A stretch of DNA of 64,000 nt from Gemmatimonadales bacterium (lineage in GTDB: Bacteria > Gemmatimonadota > Gemmatimonadetes > Gemmatimonadales > GWC2-71-9), in assembly GCA_041390145.1 (NCBI GenBank), contig JAWKQM010000010.1, positions 62,001 to 126,000 of the forward strand, read 5' to 3'. The position numbers were made by a program, and so were the translations under genes. This document shows, one piece after another, positions 59,196 to 64,000 of the stretch; the stretch's first letter is position 1, and the number at the start of each line of letters is the position of its first letter. A model generated the notes under the pieces. That model was not told the origin of the DNA and did not search any database. It was given only the letters and a program-made list of their open reading frames with translations.

Positions 59196-59986
59196 GATTG
59201 CACCCCCTGCGCCGATCCGGCGTCTACGCGGCGCAGCAGCTCCTGCGCGACCGAGAGATAGCTCTTCGCCCCGACCGACTGCACATCATAGAGCAGGATC
59301 GGCTTGCCGAAACTCGGCGCCTCGGCGAGCCGGACATTCCGGGGAATGACGGTGCGGAACACGCCGGCACCAAAATATTCGCGCGCGTCGTTGGCCACCT
59401 GGCGGGCGAGGTTGATGCGGGTGTCGAACATCGTGAGCAACACGCCGTCGATGGCCAGCCCGGGATTGAAGTTCTGCTGCACCAGGCGAATGGTGTTCAA
59501 CAGCTGCGAAATTCCCTCGAGCGCATAGTACTCGCACTGGATCGGGATGATGACGGCGTCCGCCGCGGTCAGCACGTTGAGCGTCAACAGGCCGAGCGAC
59601 GGGGGGCAGTCGATCAGGATGTAGTCGTAGTCCTCACGGATCGGCTCGAGGGCGCGGCGGAGCGCGGTTTCGCGCTGCGGACGATCGACCAGTTCGAGTT
59701 CCGCACCGACGAGGTCCTGCGTGGCCGGGAGGATATCGAGAAAGGGCAGGGCCTCGTCGTGGAGAATGATGTCGCGCGCGGGGCGCTCGTCGATCACCGC
59801 GTCGTAGAGCGAGAGACGGACCTGGTCGCGATGCACACCGACACCGCTCGACGCGTTGCCTTGCGGGTCGGCGTCGATCAGCAGCGTGCGCTTCTCGGCA
59901 ATCGCGAGCGAGGCGGCAAGATTCACCGCCGTCGTCGTTTTACCGACGCCGCCCTTCTGATTGGCAATCGCGATGACTCTGGCCAT
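59192..59986 (-). CDS. parA: Chromosome-partitioning ATPase ParA
   Basis: 264 residues from ATG 59986; the open frame continues into the leader but MARVIAIANQKGGVGKTTT is the standard N-terminus. Deviant Walker A KGGVGKTTT, DADPQGNASSGVG, and YDYILIDCPPSLGLLTLNVL (Walker B). It drives segregation of the origin by ATP-dependent DNA binding. A CCGCCTATATT box lies about 50-60 bases upstream. The stop overlaps parB (ATGA). Confidence 0.95.
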   Translation of the reverse strand: MARVIAIANQKGGVGKTTTAVNLAASLAIAEKRTLLIDADPQGNASSGVGVHRDQVRLSLYDAVIDERPARDIILHDEALPFLDILPATQDLVGAELELVDRPQRETALRRALEPIREDYDYILIDCPPSLGLLTLNVLTAADAVIIPIQCEYYALEGISQLLNTIRLVQQNFNPGLAIDGVLLTMFDTRINLARQVANDAREYFGAGVFRTVIPRNVRLAEAPSFGKPILLYDVQSVGAKSYLSVAQELLRRVDAGSAQGVQS

Positions 59987-60225
59987 GAGCGGGGTGAGCG
60001 CCTGGGTCGAAGAGGTAAGGTTAGGGAGGACAGGAATATAGGCGGTTTCTGCCCCCCAGTCGACTTTGAAGTCTCTGGTCGCCGGCCCGAGACGAGGGAG
60101 GGTCGGAAAACCGCCGGAGAGTCGGAAGCCCGCAGGAGTGTGATATTGCTCGTATTGTCTTTTAACATATTGCAAGAAAATGACTTACACGACACAAAAA
60201 TCGATCGTACTGGATCGTCCTAGCC

Positions 60226-60241
60226 TGTTTCACGTGAAACA
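60226..60241. promoter_or_regulatory. parS site 1
   Basis: TGTTTCACGTGAAACA, an exact match to the 16-base parS consensus bound by ParB. It lies 240 bases upstream of parA. Confidence 0.96.
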
Positions 60242-60317
60242 GAGGGTAGGTTTTCCGACCCTCCCTGACCTCCGACCCTCCCTTGTTTCTTCTCTTGTCT
60301 ACGAGCGAGTGGGGCGT

Positions 60318-60333
60318 GGTTTCACGTGAAACA
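60318..60333. promoter_or_regulatory. parS site 2
   Basis: GGTTTCACGTGAAACA, 15 of 16 positions match parS. It lies 92 bases (start to start) from site 1. Confidence 0.93.
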
Positions 60334-60353
60334 GTGTGGGCTGTGGGGTCCCA

Positions 60354-60380
60354 CCTTCGCGGCTTCGCGTCTTCGCGTGA
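60354..60380. repeat. CTTCGCG tandem repeat
   Basis: Three CTTCGCG(G/T) units in a row beside parS site 2, resembling the CTTCGTG repeats at 43713. It is outside any gene. Confidence 0.5.
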
Positions 60381-60396
60381 ACTCAGCTGTTTGGAT

Positions 60397-62247
60397 CTAG
60401 GCTCTCTGCCTGAGTACCGCGAAGGCGAGGTTCTGAAGATCGGCCGGCGAGACACCGGGCACCCGCCCGGCCTGACCGATGGAGGTGGGCTGGACAGCGC
60501 TGAGCTTCTCACGCGCCTCCCAGGAGATGGTCTGGATGGCGTGGTACTCAAGGGTGGCTGGGAGGGGGACCTCGTCGAGCTCTGCGAGCCTCGCCGCGGC
60601 GTCCCGCTCCCGGGCCAGGTACCCCTCGTACTTGATCTCGATATCGGCCCACTCGGCGTGCTCCGCCTTGGCTTCGCTCCCCGCCGCGGCCAGCAGGGAG
60701 GCGAGCGTAACCCCAGGCCTGCGGCAGAGCTCCTTGAGGCGGGTTGGCTCACCGATTGGAGACTCTCCAGACGCGGCGAGAATCGGGTTTGCGAGTTCCG
60801 GGGAGATTGCCGTCTCGACCGCCTCCCTTGAAGCGGATTCTTCTCCCTCGAGACGCTCCTCGGCGGACCGGATCTCCCCTTCGCTGAGGAGCCCGAGCCT
60901 CCGGGCCAGCGGATAGAGCCGCCGGAGCGCGTTGTCCTGCCGGAGGAGAATTCGGAACTCCGCCCTGCTGGTGAAGAGTCGGTACGGTTCGTCCACCCCA
61001 CGATGAACCAGGTCGTCCACCAGCACCCCCGTCATCGCCTCGTCCCGGGAGAGCACTACGGGCTCCCGACCCTGCACCTGCAGCGCTGCGTTCAGCCCCG
61101 CGACCGCCCCCTGTCCCGCCGCCTCCTCGTACCCAGTGGTGCCGTTTACCTGCCCGGCAAAGTAGAGCCCCGGCAGCGCGCGCGATTCGAGTGTCGGGTG
61201 GAGCTGTGTCGGGGGGAAATAGTCATACTCGATGGCGTACCCAGGCCGGGTCATGTCCACCCTCTCCAGCCCGGGCACAGCTCGCAGGAAGGCGAGTTGG
61301 ACATTCGCGGGAAGAGAGGTCGACAGCCCGTTCACGTAGAGCTCCGACGTGCCCAGCCCCTCCGGCTCGAGGAACACCTGGTGTCGGGCGGCGTCGGGAA
61401 AGCGGACCACCTTGTCCTCAACGGAGGGGCAGTAGCGCGGACCCCGGCCACTGATCGCTCCGCCGTAGAGTGCCGACTCCTGGAGATGCCGCTGGATGAT
61501 CTCCTTCACCTCCGCGCCGGCCCAGGTCAGCCAGCAGGGCAGTTGCTCCGGGTGCCCGGACCGCTCGAACTGACTGAACCAGTACGCCACCGCGTCGCCG
61601 TCCTGGCGGGTGAGCTTGGAGAAATCGACCGTCCGGCCATCAATGCGTGGTGGGGTTCCGGTCTTGAATCGTTCTCTTGCAATCCCTTGTGTTGCAATGG
61701 CTTGCGAGATTTCTACAGCGGGAGATTCTCCGGCCCTTCCGGCGGGTACCTGCGGGTCCAGCCCCAGATGGATGGCGCCGCGCAGGAAAGTGCCCGTGGT
61801 CAGGACGACTGTCCGGGCCTCGAAGGTGAGCCCCTCCCTGGTCACCACCCCCGCCACCCGCCCGCCGCGAATGACGAATGAGGCAGCGGTCCCCTGCGCA
61901 AACCGGAGGTTGGGCTGGGCCTCGAGGAGCTGTCGCACCGCGCGACGATAGAGCGCCCGGTCGCATTGGGCCCGCGGCGACCACACCGCCGGGCCCTTCG
62001 AGCGGTTCAGCATCCGGAACTGAATTCGGGAGAGGTCGGTCGCGCGCGCCATGACACCGCCGAGGGCGTCCACCTCGCGCACCACGGTCCCCTTCGCGAT
62101 TCCCCCGATGGCGGGGTTGCACGACATCTGCCCGATCGTCTCGAGATTCTGCGTCAGGAGGAGCGTGCGCGCACCGGCTCGCGAGGCAAGCGCGGCCGCT
62201 TCGGCGCCGGCGTGGCCGCCGCCGATGACGAGGACATCGTAAGGCAT
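60397..62247 (-). CDS. mnmG: tRNA uridine-5-carboxymethylaminomethyl modification enzyme MnmG
   Basis: 616 residues, normal for GidA/MnmG. N-terminal FAD motif VIGGGHAGAEAA, MSCNPAIGGIAKGTVVREVDALGG, EGLTFEARTVVLTTGTFLRG, GTPPRIDGRTVDFSKL, YCPSVEDKVVRFPD and the C-terminal helical tRNA-binding part (VSPADLQNLAFAVLRQRA) are complete. It works with MnmE to add a carboxymethylaminomethyl group to tRNA wobble uridine. A TATCTT box 5 bases before the ATG may be a leaderless -10. Confidence 0.96.
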   Translation of the reverse strand: MPYDVLVIGGGHAGAEAAALASRAGARTLLLTQNLETIGQMSCNPAIGGIAKGTVVREVDALGGVMARATDLSRIQFRMLNRSKGPAVWSPRAQCDRALYRRAVRQLLEAQPNLRFAQGTAASFVIRGGRVAGVVTREGLTFEARTVVLTTGTFLRGAIHLGLDPQVPAGRAGESPAVEISQAIATQGIARERFKTGTPPRIDGRTVDFSKLTRQDGDAVAYWFSQFERSGHPEQLPCWLTWAGAEVKEIIQRHLQESALYGGAISGRGPRYCPSVEDKVVRFPDAARHQVFLEPEGLGTSELYVNGLSTSLPANVQLAFLRAVPGLERVDMTRPGYAIEYDYFPPTQLHPTLESRALPGLYFAGQVNGTTGYEEAAGQGAVAGLNAALQVQGREPVVLSRDEAMTGVLVDDLVHRGVDEPYRLFTSRAEFRILLRQDNALRRLYPLARRLGLLSEGEIRSAEERLEGEESASREAVETAISPELANPILAASGESPIGEPTRLKELCRRPGVTLASLLAAAGSEAKAEHAEWADIEIKYEGYLARERDAAARLAELDEVPLPATLEYHAIQTISWEAREKLSAVQPTSIGQAGRVPGVSPADLQNLAFAVLRQRA

Positions 62248-62310
62248 GACGCAAGATAGGCAGATGGGCAGGGAGGCAAGGAGGCAGGGAGGCGGAAGCC
62301 TGATGCGCCG

Positions 62311-62333
62311 TCATTCCCGCGAAAACGGGAATC
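62311..62333. repeat. REP-like hairpin, second family
   Basis: ATTCCCG-CGAAAA-CGGGAAT with flanking C and CC: the CATTCCCGCGAAAACGGGAA repeat type. Seven-base stem. Confidence 0.75.
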
Positions 62334-62423
62334 CAGCACGGGGCGGGGTTATGCCCGCCCCTGGGATCCGCCCAATCGAGGTTGAATTTCAGCTGGACGA
62401 TGCGAGCGCCGCTGATGACGTCG

Positions 62424-62446
62424 ACCCCGGCATTCGCCGGGGTGAC
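62424..62446. repeat. REP-like hairpin, copy 3
   Basis: ACCCCGGC-ATTC-GCCGGGGT followed by GAC, same orientation as copy 2 (43752). Confidence 0.8.
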
Positions 62447-62514
62447 GCACCGTTGGTGGGATAAACGAACGGCCTCCCTGCCTCCCTGCCTCCCCGCCGC
62501 CCGGCCCCGCCTGC

Positions 62515-63828
62515 TTACCCCGTCCGAATCCAGCGCAGAATTTCCATGACCGACGCCCGCTTCCCATACATCAGGATGCCTACCCGGTAGATCCGCCCAG
62601 CCACCCAGGAGACAGCGAGAACCCCGAGGCCGGTAATCCCCGCCGAGGCGAGCACCTCCACGAGCGGCAGCGGGCTGAGCGAGTAGCGCACCGGTGTCAC
62701 GAAGGGGGCAAAGAACGGAATCATGCTCATGGTCCGCGCCAGCGTGCCGTTCGGTTCGTCCAGCAACCCGAACATGAGCATCAGCCCGACCACGATGCAG
62801 AGCGTGATGGGCATGGCCCCCTGCTGGGCCTCCTGCTGGGTACTGACCGTGGCCGCCACGGCGGCGTACGCTGCCGAATACAGGAAGAAACCCAGGACGA
62901 AGAACGAGAGATACACCGCGAGCAGCCCACCGCTGATCGACGGGATCGGCATACTCATCGCATCGGACGGGGAAGCCCCGAGCAGGCCGGCAATGGCGAC
63001 CCGCTGCGAGGCCAGCACCTTCGCGGTGCCGGTCCAGATGCCGAGCTGAAGGAGTGCCACCGACCCGACGCCAATCACCTTGCCGAGCATCAGCTCGAAG
63101 GGGCTCAGGCTCGAAACGAGAATCTCCATGATCCGGTTGGTCTTCTCCTCGACCACCGACCCCATCACCTGGATCCCGTAGACGATCAGGGCAAAGTAGA
63201 GGAGAAATGACATCACATACGCGAGCATGAACGACGATTCACCGCTCTCGCCGCTGGCCTGACCGTTGCTGACCCGCGACGTCTCGAGCGACACCGGCGC
63301 CGTGGCGGCAGCGAGGACGGACACATCGACTCCCGATCGCGACAATCGCTCGGCAATGATCGCCTGGCGAAGGATGCGTTGCAGGTCTCCCATTTCCGAC
63401 AGGCTGCCGACATTGCTGCCGTAGTAGTGCATCCGTCCGGTTTCGATCACGGAATCGGTCACCACGACGACACCGACCAGCCCGTCGGGGCCGGCGTCCT
63501 TGACCCCGAGGTGCGGGATGAGGGTATCCAGGGGTGCCGTGCTGCCGTCGGTGGCCAGGACCGACAGCACCTGATAGCGGGGTGAGGCATCCGCCCCCGA
63601 ACCGCGCCTGGCCCCCGTCAACGCCTCGACGACGCGGCTCCCGAAATTGCCGCCCGCCGCATCAAGCACCACGATTCGCTTGGGCGCCCGATCGCGAGAC
63701 TCGAGCAACATCGGCAGGACAAAAAGCATTCCCAACAACAGCGGACCGAGGATGGTGCTGATCACGAAGGCCCGGGTCCGGACGCGGACCATGAATTCAC
63801 GCCGGATGACGGCCATGAGCTTACGCAT
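62515..63828 (-). CDS. NatB-like ABC-2 type permease
   Basis: 437 residues from ATG 63828 (MRKLMAVIRREFMVRVRTRAF); the frame continues upstream as a shadow of the ATPase. One N-terminal helix (FVISTILGPLLLGMLFVLPMLL), a large extracytoplasmic domain (about 45-215), then five more helices (LAYVMSFLLYFALIVYGIQVMGSVVEEKTNRIMEILVSS; LLAVYLSFFVLGFFLYSAAYA). The conserved VEEKTNRIMEILVSS loop is characteristic. It overlaps the ATPase gene by 8 bases. Sodium or multidrug export is known for NatAB; here the cargo is unknown. Confidence 0.88.
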   Translation of the reverse strand: MRKLMAVIRREFMVRVRTRAFVISTILGPLLLGMLFVLPMLLESRDRAPKRIVVLDAAGGNFGSRVVEALTGARRGSGADASPRYQVLSVLATDGSTAPLDTLIPHLGVKDAGPDGLVGVVVVTDSVIETGRMHYYGSNVGSLSEMGDLQRILRQAIIAERLSRSGVDVSVLAAATAPVSLETSRVSNGQASGESGESSFMLAYVMSFLLYFALIVYGIQVMGSVVEEKTNRIMEILVSSLSPFELMLGKVIGVGSVALLQLGIWTGTAKVLASQRVAIAGLLGASPSDAMSMPIPSISGGLLAVYLSFFVLGFFLYSAAYAAVAATVSTQQEAQQGAMPITLCIVVGLMLMFGLLDEPNGTLARTMSMIPFFAPFVTPVRYSLSPLPLVEVLASAGITGLGVLAVSWVAGRIYRVGILMYGKRASVMEILRWIRTG

Positions 63829-64000
63829 GGGTGGCCTCCCGGGCCGGGGCGGTGGCCGCCTGCTGACCGACCTTGGCAATGAAGATCGACTCCAGCGACG
63901 GCTCCGCGACCTCAAATCGGCTCAGACCGACACCGGCGTCCATCAACGCGCGGAGCAGCCGATCCGGATTGGCGCCCACCGCAAGTTCGGCTTCGGCCGT
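63821..64000 (-). CDS. ABC transporter ATP-binding protein, 3' part (NatA-like)
   Basis: The window end cuts off the 5' part; only the last 59 residues are visible. The C-terminal tail AEAELAVGANPDRLLRALMD and EPSLESIFIAKVGQ is typical of exporter-type ATPases (the EPSLE-x-IF motif ends the regulatory domain). It overlaps the NatB-like permease start by 8 bases. Walker motifs lie outside the window. Confidence 0.8.
   Translation of the reverse strand, partial: TAEAELAVGANPDRLLRALMDAGVGLSRFEVAEPSLESIFIAKVGQQAATAPAREATHA

Larger units (their letters stand above)
59987..60396. other. mnmG-parA spacer with parS sites
   Basis: 410 bases without a supported gene. It holds two parS sites, an AT-rich stretch at 60145-60215 (likely promoter of parA), a purine-rich repeat and a CTTCGCG triplet at 60354-60380. 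In many bacteria rsmG (gidB) lies here; it is absent. Confidence 0.75.
62266..62498. repeat. Inverted-repeat-bounded intergenic element
   Basis: Purine-rich left arm (GGGAGGCAAGGAGGCAGGGAGG, 62271-62291 approx.) and its near-inverse at 62473-62498 enclose about 180 bases. Inside lie two REP-like hairpins (62311 and 62424) and a CGGGGCGGG/CCCGCCCCTGGG pair. It separates mnmG from the ABC permease. Could be a MITE-like or repeat cluster. Confidence 0.5.

Noticed and set aside
1..64000. CRISPR array, prophage, IS element, rRNA or tRNA gene
   Set aside because: No regularly spaced repeats, transposase or phage motifs were seen, and gaps are too small for rRNA; tRNA search by eye in gaps found no cloverleaf, though a covariance-model scan was not possible.

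Overview
The window is a densely coded, high-GC (about two-thirds G+C by eye) chromosomal segment of a Gram-negative bacterium: outer-membrane lipoproteins, an Omp85-type barrel, a TonB receptor and many signal-peptide-bearing barrels are present. Frequent GTG/TTG starts, TATATT-like boxes 5-7 nt before some starts, ABC-2/M1-peptidase fusions and metzincin lipoproteins fit Gemmatimonadota. That assignment is inference, because no rRNA or other phylogenetic marker is present. The segment is probably near the replication origin, since it carries mnmG-parA-parB with two parS sites. No CRISPR array, prophage, transposase, rRNA or tRNA gene was seen.

Layout. 1-4.1 kb (+): end of an RND efflux pump, its OprM/NodT-type outer-membrane lipoprotein and a coupled Omp85-like barrel. 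4.1-8.8 kb (-): a three-subunit molybdenum hydroxylase of the 4-hydroxybenzoyl-CoA reductase type (hcrB, hcrA, hcrC), led by a mazEF toxin-antitoxin pair. 9.0-16.1 kb (+): a frameshifted secreted protein, then an apparent metal-acquisition cluster. This cluster holds two paralogous His-rich small exported proteins flanking a TonB receptor, a coiled-coil/barrel protein, a cluster A-I metal-binding protein and an ABC-3 permease, ending at a strong terminator; no ATPase gene is present. 16.3-18.2 kb (+): a barrel protein and an unknown lipoprotein. 18.3-19.9 kb (-): a multi-GAF protein. 20.2-23.1 kb (+): a copper operon copZ-copA-csoR with a CsoR-like operator in its promoter.

23.2-28.9 kb (-) is an overlapping run: MFS carrier, deoxyhypusine-synthase-like enzyme, LOG-family protein, class V aminotransferase, DUF481 protein. 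29.0-31.5 kb (+): small protein, NDH-2 with a damaged C-terminus, and QueG with an AT-rich internal patch. 31.5-32.8 kb (-): APC permease. 33-43.7 kb (+): SpoIIAA-like protein, small membrane proteins, a duplicated-domain secreted protein, an alpha/beta hydrolase, an ABC ATPase with a giant ABC-2 permease/M1 peptidase fusion, a VOC protein and a metzincin lipoprotein. 43.8-44.6 kb (+): PlsC-type acyltransferase.

44.6-64 kb (-): DUF302 and PEBP proteins, GMC oxidoreductase, a PI-PLC-like membrane protein, arginase, DUF5661 and DinB proteins, a BMP-type nucleoside ABC importer, a Nif3-like protein, the overlapping BMP-bactofilin-M23-ParB-ParA chain, mnmG, and a NatAB-like ABC exporter cut by the window edge. 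Intergenic spaces carry REP-like hairpins (ACCCCGGC-N4-GCCGGGGT) and purine-rich repeats. Two frameshifts, one nonsense codon and one codon-usage anomaly deserve checking against raw reads before being read as biology.
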